Below, in pieces: positions 27,601 through 41,500 of a stretch of DNA of 64,000 nt; position 1 is the first letter of the stretch; each line of letters begins with the position of its first letter. The DNA is from Mesorhabditis belari (Eukaryota > Nematoda > Chromadorea > Rhabditida > Rhabditidae). The stretch lies in contig CAUEEP010000759.1 of the NCBI GenBank assembly GCA_958450365.1, positions 3,019,880-3,083,879 on the forward strand, in the 5' to 3' direction. The notes below the pieces were generated by a model that was not told where the DNA came from, searched no databases, and saw nothing but the letters and a program-made list of their open reading frames with translations. The position numbers and the translations under genes are program-made.

Positions 27601-30600
27601 TGGATGGGCAGGGGAATCGAGACACGCCCATTTGAGAGAACCCGCCCATTGAAGGGGAAGAAGAGACCGAGAAATGACCGATTGGGAAATGGGAACGATT
27701 CGAGGGAAAGAAGAGGTTGGTGAGGGTGGAGAGCGACCATTCTGCTGAAACAGAAACTGAATTAGGAGCACGATGAGCACAGTGGGTTTCCCAGGGCATT
27801 GTAGACTCCAGAATCTCTAGAATGAAGCTGACTTTGACTAGCTCTGCAGCTTTGCAGCTTCTCCGAGTCGAGTACGGTGAATCCAATCAATTCCGATTGA
27901 TAATTAAGTTGAATTTCTGTTTCCCCAGCCGGTAAAAGCCTCTAAGATTCTGGACAAGTTTTCAAGGCAAGAAAATAGATCAGATCAGATCAGAACAGAG
28001 AATTCAAGACAGTAATAAGTCAAGAAGTTCAAGAAATTGTCTAGAATCACTTGGACAAGTTTGAATAGGCAATTGTTTAAATAAGCAGATAAATAGCAGT
28101 AAAATAGGGTACTCTAGGGCTCTGTAGAGTTCTGTAGAGTACTGTAGAGTCCTGTAGGGCTTTGTAGAGTCCTGTAGGGCTTTGTAGAGTACTGCAGAGT
28201 TCTGTAGAGCTCTGTAGAGTACTGTAGGGCTGTGTAGAGTTCTGTAGAGTACTGTAGAGTACTGCAGGGCTCTGTAGAGTACTGTAGGGCTGTGTAGAGT
28301 TCTGTAGAGTACTGTAGAGTACTGCAGGGCTCTGTAGAGTACTGTAGAGTGCTGTAGGGCCCTGTAGAGTACTGTAGGGCCCTGTAGAGTCCCGTAGGGC
28401 GTTGTAGAGTCCTGTAGGGCTTTGTAGAGTCCTGCAGGGCTCTGTAGAGTCCTGTAGGGCTTTGTAGAGTACTGCAGGGCTTTGTAGAGTCCTGTAGGGC
28501 TTTGTAGAGTACTGCAGGGCTCTGTAGAGTACTGTAGGGCTTTGTAGAGTACTGTAGGGCTGTGTAGAGTACTGTAGAGTACTACAATCCAATAGAATAT
28601 TAATACAGCAGCTCCGTTACTGTAATAAGCCAAGATTTCACAGTACAATGAAAACTTTTCAAAAATCTGATTGTACTTGACGATATTTCAGCTAAAAACT
28701 AAAGCTTCTTGCAAAAATGTAGATATAAACTGTCTTTTCTTTTGTCTTTTCTTTATCTTTTCTTTATCTTTTCCTTGTCTTTTCCTTGTCTTTTCCATTT
28801 TGTTAAATCAATATTTGTTTTCTGATAGATATCGAAGGGAAATCTATGTGGATACATGAAGAATCATAAAGAAAAGACAAAAAAGACAAAAGGAGAACAA
28901 AAAGAACAAAAAGAACAAAAAAAGTGGTAAACTTTAGTCAGCTGATGCTGAAAAATTGAGAAAATCGAGAATTTTAGAGTTCTTTATGCTTTCTGTGCTC
29001 CAGGGTAAACGCTCACCCTCTGGCATAAAGCATTACTCGTTCTGGATGTCACACACTACGATAAGCATCAATTTACAATACCCTAGCAATATTTTTTTGG
29101 GTACTCTAACATAGCCTTGGGCTGCTATAGGTGTACTTTGTGTTTTAGGGTAAACGCTCACCCTCTGGCATAAAGCATTACTTGTTCTGGATGTCACACA
29201 GTATGATAAGCATCAATTTATGGCCCTAGCAATATTTTTTTGGGTACTCTAACATAGCCTTCGGCTGCCATAGGTATACTTTTTGCTTTAGGGTAAACGC
29301 TCACCCTCTGGCATAAAGCATTACTCGTTCTGGATGTCACACAGTATGATAAGCATCAATTTATGGCCCTAGCAATATTTTTTTCGGTACCTTAGCATCT
29401 TTTGCCGGGTATTGTGCCATAGCTTTGAGCTGCGATAGGTGTACTTTCTGCTTTAAGGTAAACGCTCGCTTTCTGGCACACCACCTTTTGGTAAGTGCTC
29501 GTCGAGGACACTCGTCCGGTTTAATTACCCAAGGAACCGAAAAACGCTCTAGAATCGTCAAAATTGAAGTCAAATCGTCAAAAATGAAGGGAAATCGTCA
29601 AAATTGAAGTCAAATTGTCAAAAACTGAAGTCAGCTCGTCAAAGTTCAAAATTGTTGCTAAAAAGCGATCGTGACATCAGCAACGTGACGATCTATTCTA
29701 GTCGAAACTCCATTTTAGGGTGCATTTCAGGAAGCCCATGCCTCTCAAAGAAGTTTACTCACTCAAATTTGCTCGCGTTTCAATTTACGCAACTCCTATC
29801 CAGCTTATCGATATCTCTAATCTATCTATCGATAAGAAGAGAAAGTTTTCCTTCTTTACAAAGCTATAGTGAGCCAGAAAGCATCCTTTCTAGCTCATTT
29901 TGTTTTTCATTTGTTTTTCTCCATTTTCCCAATCCATATTAGCTTTTAGAGTTGAGCTGGAAATCTTTGGAAATACCTTGAAATTCCTGCATTTTGATAT
30001 CAATATCAAAAGAAAAGAAAGAGAGAGGAAGAGAGAGAGAGAAGGAGAGAGAGGAAGGAAAGGGACGAAAGGAATGAAAGAGAAAGAGAGAGGAAGAAAG
30101 AGAGAGAGGAAGAGAGAGAAAGAAAGAGAAAGAAAGAGAAAGAGAAAAGAAAATGATAGAAAAGAAAGAGGAAAATGAAAATCTTAAAGAAATTTGAGAA
30201 AAATTAGAGATCACAGAGATTTTCCCAATTTTTCAAGGCCAAAACCACACCCCAAAGCCGTAGTATCACGTTTTTGGAGAAATTGTTTAGCTGGAAATGA
30301 AAGGGAATTTGAAAAACTTCTATTAAATCCACACCCAACTTTTGTTTTTGAGTCAGAGATCAAAAATTGAGTCAATTGATACGAGCTTTTCGACTCAATT
30401 CCATTGTAAAACCTTGCGCTTTGTGCAGTACTTTGTGGGGTACTTTGTGGGGTACTTTGTGGGGTACTTTGTGGGGTACTTTGTGGGGTACTTTGTGCGG
30501 TACTTTGTGCTGTACATTGTGCTTATCTAAACGCAGCCTCTCTAGCGGTGATGGCTATAATTGTTCTATGCTTCCTTGCTTCCTTGCTTCCTTGCTTCCT

Positions 30601-33600
30601 TACTTCCTTGCTTCCCTGCGTTCCTGTGCGTTCTCTGCACGATATTGTACCTCCTGGAGCACTGCTAACAACCGGAAACGATTTGGATCATTTACACAAC
30701 ACGTACACAATTCTGTACACTGTACAAAGTACAATAGAACTGTCTGCACACTGTACAAAGTACAATAGAACTGTCTGCACACTGTACAAAGTACAATAGA
30801 ACTGTCTGCACACTGTACTACACTGTACTAAGCACGTAAAGCTTTCTTGATCCTTTTCCCACTGTTAATCGAGTTTCTTTCTCTAATCGATTCACTCGTA
30901 AACTCACTATCCCCGTTTTTATCCTTGTAGTGACCCTAATTTTTCGGAAAGCCAAGAAAAACGAAGGAATTTCCGGTGTTCCTTTTTCCGGAGTTAAAAT
31001 GGGGGAATTTTCTGAAAAAAATCACTTTTACGCAACGAGATTTGCTCTAAATTAAAGGGAATGGCTTGGAGGTGTAGAGAAAAGGAGTAGCCCTTCCCGA
31101 TGGCATGGGTGTGGCTCTCCCGCAACCCTTGCACTGCAGAACTACCCCTCTATGCTGTTTTTCAAGAAACAATGATTGCTATTGATTAGTGGAATACAAG
31201 GGCTATTCCAGAAAGCTTACAGGCTATGCCAGGCTAGGCCAGACTAGGTCAGGCTAGGTCAGGCTAGGACCAGGCTAGGCAGGCTAGGCCAGGCTAGGTC
31301 AGGCTAGGTCAGGCTAGGCCAGGCTAGGAAAGGCTAGGTCAGGCTAGGCCAGGCTAGGTCAGGCTAGGCCAGGCTAGGGAAGGCTAGGTCAGGCTAGGAC
31401 AGGCTAGGAAAGGCTAGGCCAGGCTAGGACAGGCTAGGTCAGGCTAGGCCAGACTAGGAAAGGCTAGGTCAGGCTAGGCCAGGCTAGGACAGCCTAGGAA
31501 AGGCTATGCCAGACTAGGCCAGACTAGGCCAGACTAGGTCAGGCTAGGCCAGGCTAGGCCAGGCTAGCTGGGATATCGAGAATCGTCCTTTCTTCGAGAA
31601 TTCCCCCAAAATAACCCTCAAATCAAGGATTTGATGGAGATTTGATTTGATATATTTAAAAGAGAAAAAAAGACACAAAAATCAAACGCACAGCTTTTCT
31701 AAAGATTTATGATTAAAGATAAAAGATAAAATTGAATTGTGAAGTTCAATTGAGCTTTAGAGGGATGAAAACTGTATAAAAAGTTTCTTTTAAAGAACAA
31801 TTCCCATCATTTTTATGTTAGTTTACATCACTGTTAGTTGTAAAAATGAGAATTTGAAAAAAAACTCGAAATTCTCACTTTTCGATTAAAAGCCTAGGAA
31901 AAGAGAACTTAAAATTTGTTAGTTTGTTAGTAAATGAATATCTGCTTGTACAGGTGAAAGTACAGTACAGTGTAGTACTGGAGTACCCTAGTACAAGTCC
32001 AGTACAGCGTAGTACTCTAGTACCAAATACAGTACAGTGTAGTACTGTAGTACTCTAGTACAAGTAAAGTACAGTGTATTACTGGAGTACCCTAGTACAA
32101 GTACAGTACAGCGTAGTACTCTAGTACCAAGTACAGTACAGTGTAGTACTGTAGTACAAGTACAGTACGTACGGATTGTAGTACTCTAGTACCAAGTACA
32201 GTACACTTGTAGTCCTCTAGTACAAGTACAGTACAGTGTAGTACTCTAGTACTCTAGTACCAAGTACAGTACACTTGTAGTACTGTAGTACAAGTACAGT
32301 ACAGTGTAGTACTCTAGTACCAAGTACAGTACACTTGTAGTACTCTAGTACAAGTACAGTACAGTGTAGTACTCTAGTACTCTAGTACCAAGTACAGTAC
32401 ACTTGTAGTACTGTAGTACAAGTACAGTACAGTGTAGTACAAGTATAGTACAGTATAGTACTGTAGTACTCTGGTACAAGTACAGCATAGTACACTTGTA
32501 GTACTGTACTTGAGCTCTGTACAATTCTTGGTGAAGTTTCTTTGCGTATACTTTAGGCTCTTGCAAATGAAACCGTTCTGCTTTACTGAATCCTCGTTCA
32601 CTGATGGATTCAATGCACCAGAAAGTTCGCCTTTGCACAAGCCAAGCACACTGCAAAGAGCAATTGGATGGGGTGGCATGGGAAAAACCTGTGTGGGGAA
32701 ATTCCCGCTCGAATCCTGGGTCCATCTGATTTGGGAAACCTGGAAGTTGAGAATGATCGTCCAGATGAGACCGAGAGTCAATTTCGCGTTTCCCTCGACA
32801 ATGTCCTCGGCTCGGATATTCACGACTTTCACCTGGAATTTGATGAACTCTAATCAATTTTCAGATCAATTTCTAATGTTTTCCACTTTCTCGAGTACTG
32901 TACACTTGGCTCTACCAATCTGACTGCATCGACAGCCTCTACCAATCTGACTGCATCGACAGCCTCTACCAATCTGACTGCATCGACAGCCTCTACCAAT
33001 CTAACTGCCTATCCCGCAAAGCTTTTTCAACTTAGCATGGAAAAAGCATGGACTACAGTGTGTTTCAAATTCTTAAACGCTGATTGAAGATCGCCAAGGC
33101 TTGGACCAGGGTTGGCTTAACCATTGACAGCTCTATTGACAGCTTGATCGACATCTCTATCGACATCTCTATCGACATCTCTATCAACACTCTATCGACA
33201 ACTATTGAACAAGCAAACCTCTTGCTTTTGCAAATTCTAGTTTTGTTAATCCAATGATCCGGTGACAATCCGATGCTAGAGATGCTAGAGATACTTATCG
33301 ACAAGATTACAAGATTACAATGATTACAATGCTACAATGCTCAGTGCGCTACTAGATTACTGCAGTTGTCTAGGCTACAATCTGCAGTTGTCAGTCTAGA
33401 TTAGAGTATTCAATCTAGGCTGTCTGGATTACGGTATTCAATCTAGAATAGGATATTCAGTCTAGAATAGCTAGATTACGGTATTTAGTTTAGATTAGGG
33501 TATTCAGTCTGGATTAGAGTATTCAGCTACAATCTGCAGTTCTGTAGGCTACAATCAAATCTCTCCAAATCGATTCGCTTTCCCCAATGATTTTTGATGA

Positions 33601-35548
33601 CTTTTCCCTCAACCTGATTATCAATTTAAACGAAAAAGAGGAAAATTTTCGAGCTTTTCTCGAAAAGCATCTTCGAAAACAAAGGAAATCACCGATTTTT
33701 CACCAAAATCACCAAAATTTTTCTCTTTTTACCGCATTAGTTCAACTTAAATTGGAAAAAGTTTCGAGAAACTGTCGATTTTTGAAATTTTTCGTGTAAG
33801 ATAAGGGATTTAACTACTTATAATCTTTAAAAACTCGAAAAATCACTTACATTTTTGTTCCTGAGAAAATCCAGACAATATTGCACATTTTGTATTCGGT
33901 GGAAACGGGTGTAGCCGTTTTCGCGAGGCTAAAATTATATAGATTATATAGATTATATAGATTATCTAGATTATCTAGACTATATAGATTATCTAGATTA
34001 TATAAATTGCATAAATTTCTCATGATTCCCATGATTCCCATGATTTACGCTGGTTTCTGATTCTCATGATTCAACCAGCGTCGATCATGAGAATCAATTG
34101 CTCTAGAAGTGCTCAATTGCTCTAGAATTGCTCTAGAAATGTCAATTGCTCTAGAGTTGCTCTAGAAATGTCAATTGCTCTAGAATTGCTCAGAATTGCT
34201 CTAGAAATGCTCAATTGCTCTAGAGTTGCTCTAGAATTGCTCTAGAAATGCTCTATTGCTCTAGAATTGCTCTAGAAATGCTCTATTGCTCTAGAATTGC
34301 TCTAGAATTGCTCTAGAAATGCTCTATTGCTCTAGAATTGCTCTAGAATTGCTCTAGAATTGCTCTATTGCTCTAGAATTGCTCTAGAATTGCTCAATTG
34401 CTCAACAATTCAACTTAGTTTCTCGAAATTCACAATAAACTCACTAGTCTTTCTCCAGATAAAGCTTCAAGAAGAGTTAATAAATGAAAGCCATCCCTCA
34501 GATCTTCGAATAAATTCTCGACTCTCGAATTTGCCTAAAGAATTATGATAAAGCATTTCTTCTGGAAAATCTCACCTTTGAAAGATGTTTGTTGACCCAT
34601 TTCGTGAATGTTTTCTTTTGAATTCGATCTCGTTCGTCTAAAATTTAGATTTGCATGTAGGATTTTGTGGAAAATGGTTTCTATGTTTTCTAAATGACTC
34701 TTTTGATGGACTTTGATGGACTTTGATGAATTTTGATGAATTTTGATGGACTTTGATGGACACTGACCAACTCTAATCAGCTTTCATCAACTCAAGTTGA
34801 CTCAAGTTGACTCTAATCAACTTTAATCAACTGTCATCAACTTTAATCGACTCTAAACAACTATAATCAACCAAATTTAGAGAGGCAAGGAACCAAATTT
34901 AGGGATATGTAACCAAATTTGTTGAGATAGGGAACGAAATTTAGAGAGATAAGGAACCAAATTTGTAAGGATAATGAACCAAATTTAGAGAACCATAATC
35001 ATAACTATAATCAACTGTCATCAACTTTAATCGACTCTAATCAACTCTAATCGACTCTAAACAACTTTAATCAACTGTCATCAACTTTAATCGACTCTAA
35101 ACAACTTTAATCAACTGTCATCAACTTTAATCGACTCTAATCAACTCTAATCGACTCTAAACAACTTTAATCAACTGTCATCAACTTTAATCGACTCTAA
35201 ATAACTCTAAACAACTTTAATCAACTGTTATCAACTTTAAACCACTTTAATCGACTCTAAAAAAGTTTAATCAACCCTAATCAACTTTGAACAACTCTAA
35301 TCAACTGTCATCAACTCCAATCAACTGTCATCAACTGTCATCAACTCCAATCAACTGTCATCAACTGTCATCAACTCCAATCAACTGTCATCAACTTTAA
35401 TCGACTCTAAACAACTTTAATCAACTCTAAACAACTCTAGTCAACTTTAACCAACTCTAATCCTTATCTTTTTTTCTTTCTAACAAATTCTTTTAATTCC
35501 TTTTCTCTACCAACTCTTCTCTAACGATCAAATCAATGAATGAATCAA

Positions 35549-35583
<35 letters not shown>

Positions 35584-38500
35584 TTTCTTTCTTTATTTGT
35601 ATTTAGATGTGTGTCTTTGTATGTTTTGTGTACTCTTTTGTGAAAAAGAAATCAGGAAAAAAGGGGAAAAGATGTACAAAATTGCGGACAAATACTCAAC
35701 TTAGCTAGGCAAGATTAAAAGATTAAAGCTTTAAAAAGAATTCGATCTTATTTATGATTGTTTTCTTTTCAAATAAGCTAACATTAAGCTTAACTAAAAG
35801 AGTTAACTTAACTTAACTAAAAATAGATACCGTCTTCTCTCTAATAGTAGTGCATCCGGCCGAGCCGAGTTGATGACTATTTGACGGTTTCTAAGCTTTT
35901 GCAGAAGCTCAATCATCTAATCATCCACTAGATCTCATTGTCAGCTACATTTTCCGATCCCACATCGATAGGTTCTGATAAGCGCTTTTCGAGATTTCAA
36001 GCAATTTAGGCGACGCTCTGGGTGCACTACTATTCGAGAAAATACGGTATTTTACACTTTTATTAGTGCAGAGATTTTTAGAGCACAGAAAATTGAAACG
36101 ACAAACGACAAACTACAAACGTAAACTTTTAAACCTTCTAAATTGCTTTAAATCTATTGGATTATGATGATCTATCGCTCAAAAGATAGAGAATATCAAG
36201 AGCTTTTGAATGAACTAAAGCTTACTTAAAGATATTAATGCTAAAGAAAGTTACAGTGGTAAAGAAAGTCACAAAAACTTTTTAAAAATTACCTTAATCA
36301 AGTTATTTTACACTTTTAGTCGTGCAGGGATTCGAGGAGAAACGTGAGCAAAGATATTGGACACTACAAACTACAAGATCAAACTGTTACACTACAAACT
36401 ACAAGATCAAACTGTTACACTATAAACCACAAAATCGAACTGTTGCACTACAAACTACAAAAAACGAACCGTTACACTACAAACTACAAACGTAAACTTT
36501 AAAACCTTCTAAATTGCTTTAAATCTGTTGGATTATGATGATCTATCGCTCAAAAGATAGACAATTTCAAGAGCTTTTGATACACAGCATACTCAAAGCA
36601 GATTTAGCAGATAAAGCACATTCAAAAAGTTTCTCTAGTTTATAGTGTTCATGTTTAGAGTAAATTCGATCTACGAACAGACTGAAACGATCAGAAACGA
36701 TCAAAAACGATCAGAAACGATCAGAAATGATCAGAAACGATCAGAAATGATCAGAAAGATCCGAAAGATCAGAAAGATCAAAAAGATCCGAAAGATCAAA
36801 ACGATCAGAAACGATCAGAAACGATCAGAAACGATCAAAACGATCAGAAAGATCAAAACGATTCGGCTGAGGAAACAATTGCTGAATGTTCGAAGAACGA
36901 TTGTTAAAGTGAAGAAAATGAAGAGCCAATCGACTCTTCACGAAAGCCCTATTGAAAAGAGTGAAAATTCGAAGCTTTCAAATACGTCAAGAATTTTTCT
37001 ATTCATTTCTATGCAGAAGTATCTATTCTATTCATCTTCTATTACTTTTTCTTTTCTATTTTTCTTTATTTCTTGATTTCTATTGATTTCTATTGATTTC
37101 TATTGATTTCTATTGATTTCTATTGATCGTGCAATACTTTGACGATGGATTTGAAAGCTTTATACAGCAAGAACAAGCTTTTGCATATGGCCAAGCTGCT
37201 GGCCAGAGATGAGCACATGGCCTAGTGGATAAACGGCTAGTCTATGAAACGGCTGTCCTATTTTTCCTCTCGAGTTCAATGCCGGCCATATGCTATTTGT
37301 TTCGGGTGTTTCCATGGCTATTAGCAGTTCATTTTTGTAGGGTTTTAAACGTTATTTTCAATTCTATGTTATGCACTGTGTTTCTAGTCAATTCCAAACT
37401 TTGGCCTTAGATCATGTTAATCAAGTGTCGCCTTGAGAGCTGGAAAACAAAGAAAACAAAGAAAACAAAGAAAACAAACAAAGTATCAGGAATCTATCAC
37501 AAAAATCGATTCGATTTACATTGAAAAGTCTTTCATTGCTTTTTTGTATTGCTCTAGATAAATAACAGCCGAATTTTACAACGATTTCTATTACTGATGA
37601 GAGTTTAACTGCGATGAACCTGATGGTTTTTGTTATTGACAGATTGTGATGGATCTGAAGTTATTGGCATTATCTTAGAAGTTATTGGCATTATCTTAGA
37701 AGCTATTGGCATTATCTTAGAAGCTATTGGCGTGAACTGAAGTTATTGGCATTATCTTAGAAAGGATAAAATCCGATATTTTTATTTATATAAGACGATA
37801 AGTCGATATTTAAGATTCAAGAATGGTGGCATCGTTTGAGCGGGAACAGAACAAGAATGAGATCAACATGATGTGTGAAGTTATGCTTAGGGTTTATTTC
37901 AAAGAAGATCAATGAATCAGTTTATCTTGTCTATAATGCTTTGTGCGCCGATTCCATCAATATTCATTACTGATCATTTAAGCGAGAACAGAACAAGAAC
38001 GAGACCAACATGATGTGTGAAGTTATGCTTTGTTTCAAAGAAGATTATCTTGTAATCTTGATTATCTTGTCTATAATGATTTGAGCGCCGATTTCACCAA
38101 CATTGCTTATTGATCATTTAAGCGAGAACAGAACAAGAACGAGATCAACATGATGTGTGAAGTTATGCTTTGTTTCAAAGAAGATCTTGATTATCTTGTC
38201 TTGCAACTTGGGTCTTTGCCTTTTTGGCACCGGAATCAGAATCGGAGTTTTAAGCGTTGAATGTGGTTCAAATGAGGCGTTCAAGCGTTTAAATGAGGCT
38301 CATGTTTTGAGTCTAAAATCATAATCATTCTTGAAGAGTCATAATCATGAAGACTGTTCATAATCATGAAGAGATATCAATATACTATTTTAAATCCCAT
38401 TTTTGATCTCTAAGCTCTTGTTTTTCAAGAAGAAACAAACTCTAAACAAACTAAACTCTGATTTGAAAAAGGAGCCGAGAAAATTGGGGATTTATAGGAA

Positions 38501-41500
38501 TTCTCTTGCTCTTTATTTCTTCATCGTTTCCTTTTTCTCTCTTTTTATTTCTTTTTACTCGCCATGAAGAAAAGAAAAATATGCATAAAGAGAAGATTTG
38601 ACCTCGAATAGAAAAAAGAATCGAAAAAGAATAGAAAAGAGAAAAGAGAAAAGATTGCGATGAGAGAATCCGTAAATCCCTTGCAATAATCAGAAATTGG
38701 GTGCGGAAAGGAAAAGAGTGAGTGAGCAGTGATTATCGACTCTCAAAATCTATCAAGAACTTTGTGATTTGGTCAAAATGCGTAACATTGACAGCTGGAG
38801 TTCTTGCATTGACAGCGTTGACAGTTCTTTCAAAAATTACATCAAACTGAAAGACTTAAGTGTAGGATTTAGAGAAAATGAGTCAAAATGAGTATTGATT
38901 TTTTGCTTTTGAACATTCGTATTGAATTCCTATTGAATATGAATATTCGTCCCGATTCTTTCAAGAATGACTCCAATTCAAAGCCCAATTATCATCCAAA
39001 ACTCTCACTAAAGCGTTAAAGCTGTCAACGTTGTCTTAACATTCGCAAAAACAGATTTAAAGAGATAAGGAACCAAATTTAGAGAGATAAGGAACCAAAT
39101 TCGGATAGATCAGGAACCAAATCTAGAGAGATAAAACGGTAAAACTCACGTGGCTTCGAATCAAAAAACTGAGTGAGTGACAAGCGCACCATCGGACTAT
39201 CATCTGTTCAGGACTATCAAACCCCTGTCTCTGTCTGGTTTAGAATACAGACCCTAGGACGAGGGACCAGAGTTGCAAAAGCGGCTTAGATCAGGTTTTT
39301 GAGAGATAAGGAACCAAATTTAGAGAGATAAGGAACCAAATTTGTAGAGATAAGGAACCAAATTTGTAGAGATGAGAAAACAGGTTAACACTTGGGAAAG
39401 AATCGAAGGAAATTGGGGTTGGTTAAGAGCTTCTATTCTTACCCCCAAAATTGGGTAAGAATTGAAGAAGCGATGAACTAGAAGAGTCAAATTTTGAGCA
39501 GATTTTGAGCAGATTTCAACAAATTTCAACAGATTTCAACGACACCAATATAGAGATCTAGGGAAAACTTTTACAAATATTAAGTGAACCTTTAAATCGT
39601 CCAAGTTGATGCTCGTATTGTTCCAAGCATTCCACTTCGACAGCCGATTCGACAGTCATTTCAATGGGCTCCGAATTTGGCGATGTTGACGCGGGTTCAG
39701 TGGGGGGCATTTCCACAAAAATTTTTCGATATTCACTTAAAGAAATGAATAAGCCAACAAAATAAGCCAACAAATAAGAGCTTCAGCCAATAATCTCTGC
39801 ATAAAGATATTCAGCTGAGTCGGCTAGATTCAGCTGATCACTGTAGCTATTCAGGCCTCAAATTAAAGCCTATACTATAGCTGTAGCTCGATAAAGTGAA
39901 GTATATTCAGTTAATAAACTAATAGTGAAGATATTCAGTTAATAAACTAATAGTGAAGATATTCAGTCAAAAAATTTTGAAGCCAAAATATAGCCAAAAT
40001 ATTCAGCTAATCGACTTTAGCTGCTCAGCTTACTGTAGAATAGATTAAATGAAAATTTTGAGAAGTCTACAGCAAAATATAGATCAGAACGAAATTTTTG
40101 GGGAATGTTTGTCGATTTCTATCGGAGAAATGAGAAAATGAAGAGAAATTAGAGAAAAAAAAGGGGAAATTGACTGCAATACAGGATTTGTGGGGGGAAA
40201 AGAAAAGAAAAGACAATCAACTGAAGACAAAGTTTAGTTCTAGAAATTTAACACTAGAATTCTAGAACATTCTAGAACCGTTCTAACAATTCTAGAACAA
40301 TTCTAGAACCGTTCTAACAATTCTAGAACAATTCTAGAACTATTCGAACAATTCTAGAACATTCTAGAACTGTTCTAACAATTCTAGAACATTCTAGAAC
40401 TGTTCTAACAATTCTAGAACATTCTAGAACATTCTAGAACTGTTCTAACAATTCTAGAACATTCTAGAACCGTTCTAACAATTCTAGGACAATTCTAGAA
40501 CTATTCTAACAATTCTAGAACATTCTAGAAAATTCTAGAACCGTTCGAACAATCCTAGCATAGATTTCACTTTGAATTAGTCATTCTATATCCTGTTCTA
40601 GCTATAGTACCCTTAAAACTACAGTTTTGTATTCAAATTTTGAGAAATCACTGAGAAATCAATGAGGAATGACAATGCACTTTGTGCTCACTCGTAAACG
40701 CAATCTGTCTAGCGCATTAGAATCAATTCAATATGCCAGAAAAGGTGTGTTTACGAGTGAGCACACTATTCATAACAAAAGAACTGGTTACAGCTTTAGT
40801 TAATGAAAGCTAAAGATTTTCAAGCCATTCTCAGAGATCTAATAACTTAATGATCGAGATATCGAGAAATATCGAGAAACTAAATCGGCAGCTTTAGAGC
40901 TTTAGAGCTCTACAGCTGGAGCTAGAGCTAGAGCTAGAGCTAGAGCTAGAGCTAGAACTAGTGCTAGAGCAATAGCTTTAGAGTCTTAGAGCTTTTTTTG
41001 CAAAAAGAGCAGAGCTGTTTTTTGCTCTAAGCGCAAATTTCGATCCAATTTACGATTGGGGATTGATTGGTGATCGAAAGGATTAAGATACTCAACTGAA
41101 AGACAAGCTGTAGCTTCAAAAATTTGAAAAATGGAAAAGTTCTCTAATTTTTCTCCAAAGTGATCGGAAAAAATGAAAAAAATGAAGAAAATTGGGGAGA
41201 AAATGGGGAAAGTGTTGGCCCGAAAGATTAGGCTTCTCTTAGGGTAAAGGGGAATGGAAAGGGTGAGTAGGAGGAGAAGAAGAAGGAGAAGAAGAAGGAG
41301 AAGAAGAAGGAGAAGAAGAAGGAGAAGAAGAAGAAGAGGAAGAAGAAGGGGTGATGCATGAGCTGAAAGAAGGAGCTCCCTTGACACCACTCCTGACAGG
41401 GGCACTGTCTACAATGTGTTCTATGTAAATTCTGCAGGTGTATAGTTTAAGATCTGACAACATCTACAAGCTTACAAGAGTCTACAGTAGCTACAGTGGC

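Noticed and set aside
27426..27740. 104-codon minus frame after a TTTCAG site
   Set aside because: Pro/Phe/His-rich without family resemblance; runs into a minisatellite and does not join vab-10 phases.
28004..28648. 214-codon Tyr/Leu/Ser frame
   Set aside because: Translation of the GTAGAGTCCT decamer array.
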